Shown here: piece by piece, positions 1 to 9,185 of the stretch
Numbering within the stretch: position 1 is the first letter of the stretch
How the letters are laid out: each line of letters begins with the position of its first letter
Assembly (NCBI RefSeq): GCF_014197135.1
Contig: NZ_JACIFA010000010.1
Span: 62,001 to 126,000, forward strand
From: Sphingomonas zeae
GTDB taxonomy: Bacteria; Pseudomonadota; Alphaproteobacteria; Sphingomonadales; Sphingomonadaceae
Length of the DNA stretch: 64,000 nt
Direction: 5' to 3'
The notes under the pieces: model-generated
The model's input: the letters and a program-made list of their open reading frames with translations, nothing else
Told to the model about the DNA's origin: nothing
The model's database searches: none
Made by a program: the position numbers and the translations under genes

Positions 1-1548
1 GTTGCCCGGTGACTGATCGAGCGCACGCAGGGGCGCGAAGCCGGTCGGCACGCCATTGCGCAGGGCAAGATAGGTGCCGCCCGATGCGCGTACATAGATT
101 TCCGCGCCCCGGTCCTTGTCGATAAAGATCTGCTGGGCGCCGGTCTTCTCGAGCTGCGCCATCAGGAAATTCTGCACCACGGTCTTACCGCCACCCGACG
201 GGCCGATGATCAGCGTGTGGCCGAGATCGTTGACGTGGAAATTGAAATAATAGGGCGACTGGGCTGCGGTCTTCATCAGTGCGATCGCAGCGCCCCAATG
301 ATTGCCATCGGCCCGACCGGCAGGGAAGGTGTGGAAGGGTGACAGGGCGGCGAAGTTGCGCGACGTGATGGCGGCAGGTCGGGCGCGCCAGGCAAAATTT
401 CCCGGCAACTGCGACCAGAAGGCGGCCTCCAGCGCTGGTCCCTCGCGTGCTGAAACCAGGCCGGCATCGGCCAGCGCGGCGCGCGCCGTCGAGAGATTTT
501 CGGCGAGCCGCTTCTGGTCTTCGCTGAACACGGCGAGCGAGAAGTGATGCTCGCCCAGCACGAACCGATTGCTCTGCAGATCATCGGCGGCATCGGCGAG
601 CTCGAGCGCCTGGCTCGCTGCCGCATCTTCGGTCGATGCCATCTGGTTCTGGCGCCTGCGCAGTCGCTCGGACGCACGCGCCTTGCCCATGAACGCGAAG
701 GACTGGGTGACGACGAACGCGAAATCCTGCGAGAGAAGCGCGTTGACCTGCCCCGGTCGCGTCATGGCCGGATATTCGCGGATACCGAACAGGCCGACGA
801 AGCGGCTATCGGCATGGGCGCGAACCTCGACCGTCTCGCGGCCGAAGATCACCCTTTCGCCGTAGATCGCCGATCCCAGATGACCACGAACAAGCGGGAC
901 GCGCGTCGCGCGCCCCATCATGACGAGTTCCAGCACCTCGAGCGGCTGCGAGAACATGAGGCCGCGATGTTCGTACAAACCCAGTCGCTGTGGCCTGCAA
1001 CGCGCGAGCAGCTTCTCTATATCGCGCGCCTTGTCCTCGAAACGAACGAGCTCGTCCTCGTCGACCTCGGTTCCCTCTTTGCGGGCACTGGACAGGCGAC
1101 GCAGCAAGACCCCTGTGCGGTCGGCCGAGCCAACGGACGGGCGCATCACCAGCGTCAGATAGAGCTCGTTGACGAACATGCGCTTAGCGGTGACCCGCGC
1201 GCGATATTTGGCATCGAGATCGGCGGCGAACGTAGAGCGAAACTCGCCCTCGGGATAGTCGGTGACCGGGCGGCGCACGATATGCGTCCAGATCGCGAGA
1301 CGATCGTCGGCGATGTTGCGCAACGTCCCGTTGAGCTTCTCATGCCAGTCGTTCAGCTGAGCGGGATCGGCTGTCTCGAAGGCGATGCCGTCCAGCCTGA
1401 ACATCATCATCAGGTCGCGCCCGTCGAGCGCGATCACCTGCGCATCGACGTGCCGCGCATAAGGCAGATAGCGCGCAGGATCCGCCTCGTTCTTGAGGAT
1501 GCGCCACGGAGTACGCGCCGCATCGCGCGAGAAGGCACGACTAGCCAT
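1..1548 (-). CDS. virB4: VirB4-type conjugation ATPase (partial, runs off the left edge)
   Basis: VirB4 is the cytoplasmic ATPase that powers pilus assembly and DNA transfer in type IV secretion. The minus frame is open from an ATG at 1548 to base 1 (516 codons visible, C-terminus outside the window). The protein starts MASRAFSRDAARTPW. A Walker A motif GPSGGGKT is encoded by 181-204 (about residues 449-456), preceded by LGHTLII, a typical VirB4 setting. Its start overlaps the end of virB3 by 8 bp, so the two are probably translationally coupled. Family assignment is firm; subfamily is not determined. Confidence 0.93.
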   Translation of the reverse strand, partial: MASRAFSRDAARTPWRILKNEADPARYLPYARHVDAQVIALDGRDLMMMFRLDGIAFETADPAQLNDWHEKLNGTLRNIADDRLAIWTHIVRRPVTDYPEGEFRSTFAADLDAKYRARVTAKRMFVNELYLTLVMRPSVGSADRTGVLLRRLSSARKEGTEVDEDELVRFEDKARDIEKLLARCRPQRLGLYEHRGLMFSQPLEVLELVMMGRATRVPLVRGHLGSAIYGERVIFGRETVEVRAHADSRFVGLFGIREYPAMTRPGQVNALLSQDFAFVVTQSFAFMGKARASERLRRRQNQMASTEDAAASQALELADAADDLQSNRFVLGEHHFSLAVFSEDQKRLAENLSTARAALADAGLVSAREGPALEAAFWSQLPGNFAWRARPAAITSRNFAALSPFHTFPAGRADGNHWGAAIALMKTAAQSPYYFNFHVNDLGHTLIIGPSGGGKTVVQNFLMAQLEKTGAQQIFIDKDRGAEIYVRASGGTYLALRNGVPTGFAPLRALDQSPGN

Positions 1549-1879
1549 GCAGAAAGCCCTTTCGGCGTGCGCCCTGAGTGGGGAGGGGAGAGTAGGAACT
1601 GCCACCCCACCAACCGCGGTTGCGGCATCGCGCCTTCGTCATCGTCCAAAGCCACAGCAGCCGGAAGGCATTGGCGTCGTGGCGGACGATCAGGCGGGCG
1701 ATCGCAAGAAACGCGCCTGCGAGTGCCAAAGCGTAGAGCGGATTGCCGCTTATGATGAGGGTCAGGCAGGATGCGAGTGCGATAGGCAGCGACGCTTCGA
1801 TCGGAACGCCCATCCACATCGTCGGCCGCGTCACTGCCAGGAAGAGCGTTTCTTCACGCAGCTTGTCGTCGTTGACCAT
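1541..1879 (-). CDS. virB3: VirB3/TrbD-type inner-membrane conjugation protein
   Basis: A 112-aa protein starting MVNDDKLREETLFLAVTRP, with two hydrophobic segments at about residues 25-45 and 48-66. This is the usual size and topology of VirB3, which works with VirB4 at the inner membrane. The ATG at 1879 was preferred to an upstream in-frame start because the VirB3 signature begins here. It lies 7 bp after virB2 and overlaps virB4. The last ~30 residues (from MTKARCRNRG) are charged and less conserved-looking. Confidence 0.88.
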   Translation of the reverse strand: MVNDDKLREETLFLAVTRPTMWMGVPIEASLPIALASCLTLIISGNPLYALALAGAFLAIARLIVRHDANAFRLLWLWTMTKARCRNRGWWGGSSYSPLPTQGARRKGFLHG

Positions 1880-1886
1880 GATGGCC

Positions 1887-2228
1887 TCACGCACCGCCGG
1901 TGATGGTGTCGACGATCCACTGCGCGCTGAACACGATGAAGATGCCGACGATGACGGTGACGAGAAGACCGAGGCTGGCGCGGCCAGTGAAGAACATGAA
2001 GCCCACGATGACCACCGCGATCACCGCGATCGTCTTCGCAAACGTGCCGGTCAGCCAGGTCTTGATGTTGTCCGCCATGGAGGTGATGCCGTCGGCGGCC
2101 TGCGCATAGGCCGGGTCTGTCAGCACAAGCGAGACGAGAACCGCCGCTAAAAGCAGCGTGAAATACTGGGAGAATGATCGCGCAGACGCGGAGTGCGCAG
2201 CAGCAGGCAAGGGCGGTGTGGCGATCAT
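1887..2228 (-). CDS. virB2: VirB2/TrbC-type pilin
   Basis: A 113-aa precursor with a long N-terminal signal ending in DPAYA (predicted cleavage after about residue 42). Two strong transmembrane helices follow (about 67-82 and 86-101) around a short GRASLG loop, then a short tail SAQWIVDTITGGA. This layout is diagnostic of VirB2/TrbC pilins, the major subunit of the conjugative pilus. It overlaps virB1 by ATGA (2225-2228). Confidence 0.9.
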   Translation of the reverse strand: MIATPPLPAAAHSASARSFSQYFTLLLAAVLVSLVLTDPAYAQAADGITSMADNIKTWLTGTFAKTIAVIAVVIVGFMFFTGRASLGLLVTVIVGIFIVFSAQWIVDTITGGA

Positions 2229-2893
2229 TCGGGCTGTCCTTTCAATGGGGCGGTTTGAGACGAGCCGAACACCATCAGCGTCGCAGTTTGCGCGACGGCC
2301 GAGGTGTTCCAGCTTTGATCGGGTGGATCCGCTACTGGCGAGGGGGTAGGAGCCGGGCTCTGTGCCGCTTTCGCTATCGGCGCGTCTGCCATGGCAATGC
2401 CTGCACGTTGCCGGATTTGCGGTATGATGCTGCTCGACGAGGCGTAGACCTTGCCGACATAGCCATTGGCAAAACCCTTCCAGCGGTTGCCGGTATTATA
2501 CATGGACATGGCCGTGGCGATCGCATCCTCGGTGGAGCGGCTGGACTTCGCCACACTGGTGTAATTCTCGGCGAGCACGCGTGCCGATGCGGCGAGGTTT
2601 CGGCACGGTTCGAAAGCGTCCTCGATCGACAGGTTCAACGGCTTGAGATTCGCGCTGTTGATCTGGCCAAGGCCGAGATCGATATTGTAGCCGCGCGCGA
2701 TCAGCGACCGGGCGGACGCGATGGCCGACGCGCGATCGGACACCTTCGGCGCCGCGACGCCCTTGGCGTTCACGCCGATGGCATAGGGATCGAAATGACT
2801 TTCGGTGTAAACCAGCGAGACGAGAGTTTCTGCCGCGACCGTGGGCGCGCATTGCCGCGCGAGCGCGACCACGGCTGCAAGCTCGAGCATCAT
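2225..2893 (-). CDS. virB1: VirB1-type lytic transglycosylase
   Basis: A 222-aa SLT-fold protein. The catalytic Glu31 lies in VYTESHFDPYAIG, and GLGQIN (about residues 74-79) plus AMSMYNTGN are the other transglycosylase motifs. It opens local gaps in peptidoglycan for assembly of the secretion channel. Residues beyond about 170 form a Pro/Ala-rich tail. No clear signal peptide is present with this start, which is common for annotated VirB1 proteins. It lies between trbM (4-bp overlap) and virB2 (4-bp overlap). Confidence 0.92.
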   Translation of the reverse strand: MMLELAAVVALARQCAPTVAAETLVSLVYTESHFDPYAIGVNAKGVAAPKVSDRASAIASARSLIARGYNIDLGLGQINSANLKPLNLSIEDAFEPCRNLAASARVLAENYTSVAKSSRSTEDAIATAMSMYNTGNRWKGFANGYVGKVYASSSSIIPQIRQRAGIAMADAPIAKAAQSPAPTPSPVADPPDQSWNTSAVAQTATLMVFGSSQTAPLKGQPE

Positions 2894-3252
2894 CGGGGCG
2901 TCGTTCCCGGTTCGATGGCGGCTTGGGGCAAGCGCTCTATATTGGCGAGCGAGTAGGTCGTCTGGCGGCCGTCGGCGAAGGTCATGACCACGCGGCGTCG
3001 CGTCGCCGAGTTGCGATCATAGACCTTGGTCTTGGCAACGCCCCCGCCAGAGCAGCCGGGGAATGAACCGCCCAGGGCAAGTCGTTCCCAGAGCTTCACC
3101 ATTGGCGGGACGCAAGCACCATATTGCGTCGCCCCGCCGGGGTTTGAGAGGCAAAGCAACACCTGGCAGCCCAGATCATTGGCCTGCGCTGGTGTTGCGG
3201 GCATGCACAGTGCCATGGCGGATGCGATGATGGCGTGACGCCTATGCAGCAT
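2890..3252 (-). CDS. trbM: TrbM/KikA-like conjugation protein
   Basis: A 120-aa secreted protein with signal peptide MLHRRHAIIASAMALCMPAT ending at AQA. The cysteine-rich core CQVLLCLSNPGG followed by a YGACVPP segment marks the TrbM family found at the head of many alphaproteobacterial trb/virB loci. TrbM is a periplasmic conjugation accessory protein of poorly defined role. The ATG at 3252 is chosen because it gives a clean signal peptide. It is the first gene of the trbM-virB1-B2-B3-B4 operon, so the promoter should lie in 3253-3500. Confidence 0.85.
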   Translation of the reverse strand: MLHRRHAIIASAMALCMPATPAQANDLGCQVLLCLSNPGGATQYGACVPPMVKLWERLALGGSFPGCSGGGVAKTKVYDRNSATRRRVVMTFADGRQTTYSLANIERLPQAAIEPGTTPR

Positions 3253-3626
3253 GCTTGCCTCCATGCCGCTGTCAGTGCAGGGCAAGGACAGCGGCTTATT
3301 TGAATGAAAGTCGCGCTACTTTTGAGCCGTTTAGCGCCGTTTGACGCAATCCCCCCACTTAGGGGGAACGAGGTGGCACCTGGCTCTGGTTCATCCGACG
3401 GACTGTAGGAAAGCCACAAGGCCGCGCACGACGCATGCCCAGTTGGACCTGACTTTATCGACAGCAGAATTGAGCATTCCGACGAGGGTGAGGGGCCTTC
3501 GTCGGCGTAATCATTCAGATGTGGGGGACGCGATGATAGAGGACAGTTACTGCTCGATCAGTCGAGCATCGCTCGCGGCTTCTCGGTGATGACGAGGGGG
3601 TAGTGTTCGGGTTGCGACGCTACTGG
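3253..3626. other. Intergenic region between luxR-type gene and trbM operon
   Basis: These 374 bp contain no ORF I can support. They should hold the promoter of the minus-strand trbM-virB operon. The one obvious element is the palindrome at 3352-3366, described separately. Confidence 0.6.
3352..3366. promoter_or_regulatory. Palindrome upstream of the trbM-virB operon (candidate LuxR-type box)
   Basis: The 15-bp sequence CCCCCACTTAGGGGG consists of 5-bp perfect arms around a 5-bp centre. It sits about 100 bp upstream of the trbM start and downstream of a LuxR-family gene, a reasonable place for an activator site of the transfer operon. Binding by that regulator is inference. Confidence 0.45.
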
Positions 3627-4385
3627 TTACAGCATTGCGTCGATATTGAGATGCCCGTCTCGCACCGCGCGCAGCACAAGCTGGGTCCGCCGCCGCACAC
3701 CATAGCGCCGCCGTGCGCCCTCGACATATTCATGCACAGTGTCGCGGCTGAGCCCGAGTATCTGGGCTGCCTCCCAATCGCTTTTACCCTGTCCGACGAG
3801 CGCGATGCAGTCGATCTGTCGGGGGCTGAGCGGCACCGGTTCATAGCTCAGACGCTCCTCTCCGAGGATCGCGCGACCGCGATCAAAAGCGATCGTGCCG
3901 ATCAAGCGGGCGGCAAGAGCATCCTCTCCCGAAATTTCGTCATCGTTTGCGCGTGCAACAGAGAAAAGCGCGTCGGGCTCATCAGCCATGCGGATCGGCA
4001 TAGTGAAGCCCTGGCGCAGCCCGTGATCGCGCCCCTTTGCCAATGTAGCAATCTGGCGGGTGCTGGGATCGATGAATTCCCCGATCTGGTTCCAGTTCAG
4101 CCCGGACGGCGTTTTGCCCACGGCAGCGTGGACCGGATCATCGAGGTAGAGCCTGGTCTCGATCACTTCGTCGAGCCATTTGACAGGATATGTCGTCAGC
4201 ATCAGCGCATTCTTGCTGCGTTGTACCAGATCGACATTATGCAGGAGGGCAAACCAGCGGAAACCAAAGTCCCTGACAATTGCGTCCACGAGGTTTGAAA
4301 GTTGGTCGAGCGTTGTCGCCAGTTTTGAACTCTGCTCGAAGGCGCCGATAGTCGCCAAGCGGCCGATGTCGCGCGTGCCCTGCAT
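3627..4385 (-). CDS. LuxR-family transcriptional regulator with autoinducer-binding domain
   Basis: A 252-aa protein with an N-terminal autoinducer-binding-type domain (about 20-165, including the conserved DDP at 82-84) and a C-terminal LuxR helix-turn-helix (about 186-245, SPRQIDCIALVGQGKSDWEA then GLSRDTVHEYVEGARRRYGV). No luxI-type synthase is seen nearby, so it is a LuxR solo within this window. It directly precedes the trbM-virB operon on the same strand. By analogy with TraR and VjbR it may control conjugation. Ligand and targets are unknown. Confidence 0.88.
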   Translation of the reverse strand: MQGTRDIGRLATIGAFEQSSKLATTLDQLSNLVDAIVRDFGFRWFALLHNVDLVQRSKNALMLTTYPVKWLDEVIETRLYLDDPVHAAVGKTPSGLNWNQIGEFIDPSTRQIATLAKGRDHGLRQGFTMPIRMADEPDALFSVARANDDEISGEDALAARLIGTIAFDRGRAILGEERLSYEPVPLSPRQIDCIALVGQGKSDWEAAQILGLSRDTVHEYVEGARRRYGVRRRTQLVLRAVRDGHLNIDAML

Positions 4386-4746
4386 GAATTCAGGCTCGAC
4401 GGACGGATAGACGACGTCTAGCCCAAAATCGGTGAGTTTACTGATATTTGCGATCAGATGCGTGCTGCCTGAGATATTGTGGTGTCAGTCAGGCGATCCG
4501 GAAATAGGCTCTCCCTTTCTGAAACAAACAAGCAACACGCGGCGTATTTTTCTGCTGGCTCAGCCACCGCGCTGGAAGCCTGCGTTGGGCCACCAGCCTT
4601 GGAGATCCCGGCAGGTTTCACCATCCCCAGCCGTTGACCCTCAACCGGTTCGATAACAAAGATTATGTTAAATGCAGAGCTTTTTGGATTTAGACTTTAT
4701 GGATGGAGACAGGTCTGACGGACGTCTGACGATCTCGAACGCCGCG
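4386..4746. other. Intergenic region upstream of the LuxR-type gene
   Basis: 361 bp with lower G+C than the neighbours (for example around 4660-4700, rich in A and T). No ORF is convincing on either strand. It probably contains the luxR-type promoter; no clear operator or terminator was recognised. Confidence 0.5.
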
Positions 4747-5514
4747 TTATGAACCCGCGTCTTCAGCCTCGATTGCCGCAACATCCATGTCTGGCGCCCG
4801 TACTACCTCAAGCGCGACGTTGGCGATCTCGACCGCGGTGATCTGAAGCTGCGTGATCGGCGTCGACGGCGCGTCCACACGCTCGAGGCCGTTCTCAGAT
4901 ATCTTGACGAGGAATCGGTCGACGTCGTTCAGGACGACGAATCTGATCGATTGTTCCTCGTCCAGCGCGAGCTGCTGGACGGTGCCCTCGTATGCGATCG
5001 TGAAGCACTCGTGGCTCGTCTTTGTCAGCACATAGGCGACGACAAACGAGTCTCCCTTCTTGACCGCTTGGACGGCCGGGTTGAGCCAGCCGAACGCGAT
5101 CGCGTCGGTCTTCCCGCTAACTGCTTCCCGCTGCACCAACCAGTGCGCGATCGAGCCCGTCGCGGCTCCGATGAGGAGCATCGCGAAAAGCCACATTTCC
5201 AGCGCGAGGTCGGACGCATCGCGTGCCCCAGCGCCGCCGCGGGCGAGCGCGCGATAGATATTTGGATCGAAGCCGGGGTCGAAACAGACGCTTGTCGCCC
5301 GGCACCATGCCGCCTGGGCGGCGAAGAAGCCGGTTCCCAGAAGGTGCCCTGCGATGGTGCCGAACACCACGATGAACAGCGTCACCGTAGAGTTCGGCCG
5401 GTCCGGGGTTGGGCTGAGGAAATCGGTGCGCTCGCCGACGCGCCACCCTGCCCAGAAGCAGAGCCCCAGGAAAAGCAGCAGCAGTGCGAGGAACAGCGAG
5501 TAGCTGAACGTCAC
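4747..5514 (-). CDS. Hypothetical membrane protein
   Basis: A 255-aa protein read from a GTG start. It has an N-terminal transmembrane helix (about 3-25), a second at about 43-65 and a third at about 105-125, then a soluble C-terminal domain of about 125 residues rich in beta-prone segments (for example SIRFVVLNDVDRFLVKI). It lies 5 bp downstream of the small gene at 5520-5735 and is probably cotranscribed with it. I do not recognise the family. Confidence 0.6.
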   Translation of the reverse strand: MTFSYSLFLALLLLFLGLCFWAGWRVGERTDFLSPTPDRPNSTVTLFIVVFGTIAGHLLGTGFFAAQAAWCRATSVCFDPGFDPNIYRALARGGAGARDASDLALEMWLFAMLLIGAATGSIAHWLVQREAVSGKTDAIAFGWLNPAVQAVKKGDSFVVAYVLTKTSHECFTIAYEGTVQQLALDEEQSIRFVVLNDVDRFLVKISENGLERVDAPSTPITQLQITAVEIANVALEVVRAPDMDVAAIEAEDAGS

Positions 5515-5519
5515 GGCCG

Positions 5520-5735
5520 TTACGCCGTGGCGGGAACCGCTACATCCTTGCTGTCGCGGTCACCGCCAGCGCTTGGATCGACCACATATACGCCGTTCTC
5601 GACGCGCGAGGCCTGACGCACGGCCGCCCACGTGCCGAACCTCCCCTTCACCTGCCGGGCCAGCCGCATAGATTTGGCAGTGTTCACGCGCCTGTCATTC
5701 TCCAACGCCTTAGATAGCGAATAATTCGTGAACAT
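5520..5735 (-). CDS. Small hypothetical protein
   Basis: A 71-aa protein with an ATG start at 5735. The first ~50 residues are basic (SLSKALENDRRVNTAKSMRL) and the tail is acidic and neutral. No domain is recognised. Tight spacing (5 bp) to the downstream membrane-protein gene supports it being real. The basic N-terminal half could bind nucleic acid, but that is only a guess. Confidence 0.5.
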   Translation of the reverse strand: MFTNYSLSKALENDRRVNTAKSMRLARQVKGRFGTWAAVRQASRVENGVYVVDPSAGGDRDSKDVAVPATA

Positions 5736-5775
5736 CCAACACGTGGCCGGGCGACGCCGGCCGGTGCTGTCGAGC

Positions 5776-6045
5776 CTACAGTCGGTCCTTAAGCGCCTTG
5801 GCCGGCGTGAATGTGATTTTCTTCGACGCCGCGATCGTGATCGCCTCGCCGGTCGACGGATTGCGCCCGGAGCGCTCGGGCGTGTCCTTCACCTTGAATT
5901 TGCCGAAGCCGGGAAGCGATATCTCCTCACCCTTGGCGGCCGCCTCCGCGATACCCTCGAGGAGCCCAGCCATGACCTCGAGGGCCTGCTTCTCGGTGAC
6001 GCCCCGCTTGGCGGCAACGTCCTTGGCCAGATCCTTGGTGTTCAT
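5776..6045 (-). CDS. HU-family DNA-binding protein
   Basis: An 89-aa HU/IHF-type histone-like protein: an N-terminal helical part, then ISLPGFGKFKVKDTPERSGR, which contains the conserved GFGxF and the RxGRNPxTGE arm that wraps DNA. The ATG at 6045 is preferred to an upstream in-frame TTG. Plasmid-borne HU proteins can influence replication, recombination or silencing. An inverted repeat GTCGCT-GT-AGCGAC lies at 6070-6083, just upstream of the start, and could be an operator. Confidence 0.92.
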   Translation of the reverse strand: MNTKDLAKDVAAKRGVTEKQALEVMAGLLEGIAEAAAKGEEISLPGFGKFKVKDTPERSGRNPSTGEAITIAASKKITFTPAKALKDRL

Positions 6046-6252
6046 CGTCAAGCACGCTCCCCTTCATCTGTCGCTGTAGCGACCTGAAGCGATAATCGCG
6101 TCAGCGCAAGACAGGTAGCGCTCGACGATCCAGCTGACGCCTGGGGAGGCCGGCCACGCAGGTTGAAACCCGTAGGTTTCTCAAAGCGCAGAGCACAAGC
6201 CGGATTAGCCGGCGGGACCACATTAGCGTGGCTCGCTTCGGCAAACGTCGCA

Positions 6253-7029
6253 TCAGCCGCCTGCCTTGACGGCGTGCCGGCCACGCGGTTTGGCCGCAAT
6301 CGCTATGCTCGACAGATCGGTCGCGCGGTCGATTGGCACGCCCGCCGCTTTCCGCTCTGAGTAGCGATCAACAAGCTGAACCGCGTGCGGGCGCAGCAGC
6401 ACCGTGAACCGCACCAGTTCCTCCATCATATCCACGATCCGGTCATAGTAGCTGGACGCCTTCATGCGCCCCGCGTCATCAAACTCGTTGAACGCCTTGG
6501 CAACGCTCGATTGGTTCGGGATCGTGATCATTCGCATCCAGCGACCCAGCACGCGCAGCGTGTTGACGCTGTTGAACGATTGCGATCCGGCCGACACCTG
6601 CATGACCGCCAGCGTGCGCCCCTGTGTCGGACGCATCCCGCCCATAGAAAGCGGCAGATGATCGATTTGAAGCTTCATAATGCTCGTGATCTGGCCATGC
6701 CGCTCCGGGCTGCACCACACCTGCCCTTCCGACCATAAGGACAGCTCGCGCAGCTCGTGGACGGCCGGATGGTCGTCGCCAGCATGTTGGTCAGGCAGCG
6801 GCAGGGTCGATGGATCAAAGATGCGCGTCTCGCAGCCGAAGAACCGGAGCAGGCGTGCCGCTTCCTCAACGCACAGCCGGGAGAAGGACCGTTCGCGCAG
6901 CGAACCGTAGAGCAGAAGGATACGCGGCGCGGGATCGAGCGGGCCGAGCCTCACGGCGGGTCGCTGGATGGCATAGGCCGGATCGAGCGCCGGCATGATA
7001 TTGGGATCGGCGAGCGTGCGGAGCGGCAT
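6253..7029 (-). CDS. arsH: ArsH NADPH-dependent FMN reductase / organoarsenical oxidase
   Basis: A 258-aa flavodoxin-like protein with the FMN-binding loop [10 protein letters not shown] (41-50) and the conserved block beginning SPERHG, both hallmarks of ArsH. ArsH oxidises trivalent organoarsenicals to less toxic pentavalent forms. The ATG at 7029 shares its A with the TGA of arsN2, so the genes are coupled. It is the last gene of the ars operon. Confidence 0.93.
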   Translation of the reverse strand: MPLRTLADPNIMPALDPAYAIQRPAVRLGPLDPAPRILLLYGSLRERSFSRLCVEEAARLLRFFGCETRIFDPSTLPLPDQHAGDDHPAVHELRELSLWSEGQVWCSPERHGQITSIMKLQIDHLPLSMGGMRPTQGRTLAVMQVSAGSQSFNSVNTLRVLGRWMRMITIPNQSSVAKAFNEFDDAGRMKASSYYDRIVDMMEELVRFTVLLRPHAVQLVDRYSERKAAGVPIDRATDLSSIAIAAKPRGRHAVKAGG

Positions 7030-7463
7030 CAGAGGGCTTTCACGAGGTAGGCGGCCGACGCGGGGCACAGTGCGGTGAATTCGCGCGATGCGGCGATGGC
7101 CGAGGGAGCAGCGCCGCGATCGGCATCGGCATAGCCGAGCGCCCGGAAGAATGGTGCGGCCGTGGTCGTCAGGAGGTGCAGGCGCTCCACCCCGAGGTCG
7201 TGTGCCTGTCGTTCGAGGGCGGCGACCAACACCCGCCCGAGGCCATGTCGACGTCGATCGGGGACGACGACGATCGAGCGGAGCAAGCGGTCGGACCCTT
7301 CTCCCTCGAGCCCACCGAAACCGACGAGGCTATCGGCCTCAATCCGGATGATCAGGCGGCCGGGATCGGCGATATCGGCACTCGGCAGGTCCGCGGCATC
7401 GAGCAATTGTGCCAAGCCAGCCAGACCGGCAGGTTCGAGCAACGTGGCGACCGTTCTGGTCAT
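7029..7463 (-). CDS. arsN2: ArsN2-type GNAT acetyltransferase
   Basis: A 144-aa GNAT-fold protein with an acetyl-CoA-binding motif [19 protein letters not shown], and a RALGY element typical of the C-terminal half. Its place between arsB and arsH, overlapping both (ATGA with arsB, TGATG with arsH), is characteristic of ArsN2, a family linked to arsenic resistance. The substrate is not certain (ArsN1 acetylates phosphinothricin-like arsenicals). Confidence 0.82.
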   Translation of the reverse strand: MTRTVATLLEPAGLAGLAQLLDAADLPSADIADPGRLIIRIEADSLVGFGGLEGEGSDRLLRSIVVVPDRRRHGLGRVLVAALERQAHDLGVERLHLLTTTAAPFFRALGYADADRGAAPSAIAASREFTALCPASAAYLVKAL

Positions 7464-8746
7464 GCGATGCTAATCCTGATTGCAAGCGCCGCGAGCGTGA
7501 TGAGCAGCACCGGTACGGTGAGCGTGACGCCGACACGGAAGTAATAGCCCCATCCGATCCGCACGCCCTTTTGCCCGAGGACATGGAGCCAGAGCAGCGT
7601 CGCGAGTGAGCCGATCGGCGTCAGCTTGGGGCCGAGATCGCAGCCGATCACATTGGCGTAGATCATCGCTTCCTTGATCGCGCCGCTCGCGTGCGTGGCG
7701 TCGATCGAGAGCGCGCCCACCAGCACCGTCGGCATATTGTTCATAACCGACGACAGGACCGCTGCGATGACGCCCGTTCCTAGCGCCGCGCCCCACACGC
7801 CGCCTTGCGCGGTGCGATCCAGCAGTGCTGCCAGATGGTCGGTCAGGCCGGCGTTTCGCAGGCCATAGACGACCAGGTACATGCCGAGCGAGAAGATCAC
7901 GACCTGCCAGGGTGCGCCGCGCAGCACCTTGGCCGTTGGGATCACATGGCCTCGCCCCGCGATCACCAGCAGCAGGATCGCGCCGGCAGCGGCGACGGCG
8001 CTGACAGGGACGCCGAGCGGTTCGAGCAGGAAGAAGCCGGCGAGCAGCAGTGCAAGAACGATCCAGCCCGCGCGGAATGTCGCGGCATCGCGGATCGCGT
8101 CACGCGGCGCGCGCAGCGCGCCTACGTCATAATCCGCCGGTATGTCGCGCCGGAAGAACAGCAGCAGCGCGCCAAGCGTCGCTGCGATCGACACCAGGTC
8201 GACCGGCACCATCACGGACGCATAGTCGCCGAACCCGATCCGGAAGAAGTCGGCCGACACGATGTTGACGAGGTTCGACACGACCAGCGGTAGGCTGGCG
8301 GTGTCGGCGATGAACCCCGCCGCCATGACGAACGCCAGCGTCGCCTTGTCGTTGAAGCCCAGCGCCCGCAGCATGGCGATGACGATCGGCGTCAGGATCA
8401 GCGCCGCGCCGTCGTTGGCGAACAGCGCGGACACCGCCGCACCGAGCAGCACGATCAGAACGAACAGCCGGCGACCATGCCCCCTCCCCCAGCGCGCGAC
8501 ATGGAGCGCCGCCCATTCGAAGAATCCGGTTTCATCGAGGAGTAGGCTGATAACGATGATCGCGACGAACGCGGCTGTCGCGTTCCAGACGATGCCCCAC
8601 ACCACCGGCACGTCGGACAGCGTGACGACGCCTGCAAGCAGCGCCACGACGGCCCCGCCCATCGCGCTCCACCCGATCCCGAGGCCTTTGGGTTGCCAGA
8701 TGACGAGCGCGATCGTCGCAACGAAGATCAGGACAGCAAGGAGCAT
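7460..8746 (-). CDS. arsB: ArsB arsenite/antimonite efflux permease
   Basis: A 428-aa polytopic membrane protein of the ArsB/NhaD superfamily, the normal length for ArsB. Recognisable family blocks include [18 protein letters not shown] and [20 protein letters not shown]. It exports As(III)/Sb(III) from the cytoplasm. The ATG at 8746 overlaps the TGA of arsC (TGATG). The same frame stays open upstream through arsC, but that part is a shadow. Confidence 0.95.
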   Translation of the reverse strand: MLLAVLIFVATIALVIWQPKGLGIGWSAMGGAVVALLAGVVTLSDVPVVWGIVWNATAAFVAIIVISLLLDETGFFEWAALHVARWGRGHGRRLFVLIVLLGAAVSALFANDGAALILTPIVIAMLRALGFNDKATLAFVMAAGFIADTASLPLVVSNLVNIVSADFFRIGFGDYASVMVPVDLVSIAATLGALLLFFRRDIPADYDVGALRAPRDAIRDAATFRAGWIVLALLLAGFFLLEPLGVPVSAVAAAGAILLLVIAGRGHVIPTAKVLRGAPWQVVIFSLGMYLVVYGLRNAGLTDHLAALLDRTAQGGVWGAALGTGVIAAVLSSVMNNMPTVLVGALSIDATHASGAIKEAMIYANVIGCDLGPKLTPIGSLATLLWLHVLGQKGVRIGWGYYFRVGVTLTVPVLLITLAALAIRISIA

Positions 8747-9174
8747 CAGGCGACGCGCTGGCCCGATGCGTCCACCACTTGCTCGCCGTCTTCCTTTGCG
8801 AACGCTCCGAGCTGATTGGTCGGCAGCAGGTCGAGCACGGCTTCGGAGGGCCGGCAGAGCTTCACGCCGAGCGGCGATACGACCAGCGGCCGGTTGATGA
8901 GGATCGGATGCGCCATCATCGCGTCCACCAGCGCGTCGTCGGATAGCGACGTGTCGCCCAAGCCCAACTCCGCATAGGGCGTCCCCTTCTCGCGCAGCAG
9001 TTCGCGGGGTGTCATGCAGGCGCGATCGATCAGCTCGACCAGCAACGCGCGGGCTGGAGGGGTTTTCAGATACTCGACCACGTGCGGCTCGATGCCGGCG
9101 TTGCGAATAAGGCCGAGCGTGTTGCGCGACGTGCCGCACTCGGGGTTGTGATAGACGACGACATCGACGGCCAC
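8746..9174 (-). CDS. arsC: ArsC arsenate reductase (glutaredoxin type)
   Basis: A 142-aa glutaredoxin-coupled arsenate reductase with the catalytic Cys13 in [11 protein letters not shown] and later Arg-containing segments ([15 protein letters not shown]) matching the family. A GTG start at 9174 is chosen: it has a Shine-Dalgarno AAAGGA upstream, gives the length of E. coli ArsC, and avoids overlap with arsR. It reduces As(V) to As(III), the ArsB substrate. Confidence 0.93.
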   Translation of the reverse strand: MAVDVVVYHNPECGTSRNTLGLIRNAGIEPHVVEYLKTPPARALLVELIDRACMTPRELLREKGTPYAELGLGDTSLSDDALVDAMMAHPILINRPLVVSPLGVKLCRPSEAVLDLLPTNQLGAFAKEDGEQVVDASGQRVA

Positions 9175-9185
9175 AGGGCGTCCTT

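Noticed and set aside
544-1755. 403-codon open frame on the plus strand
   Set aside because: Exactly antisense to virB4 and virB3; composition is that of a high-GC shadow and no domain is recognised.
3341-3589. Small plus-strand ORF in the trbM-luxR gap
   Set aside because: No ribosome site, no family, and it would cover the likely promoter of the transfer operon.
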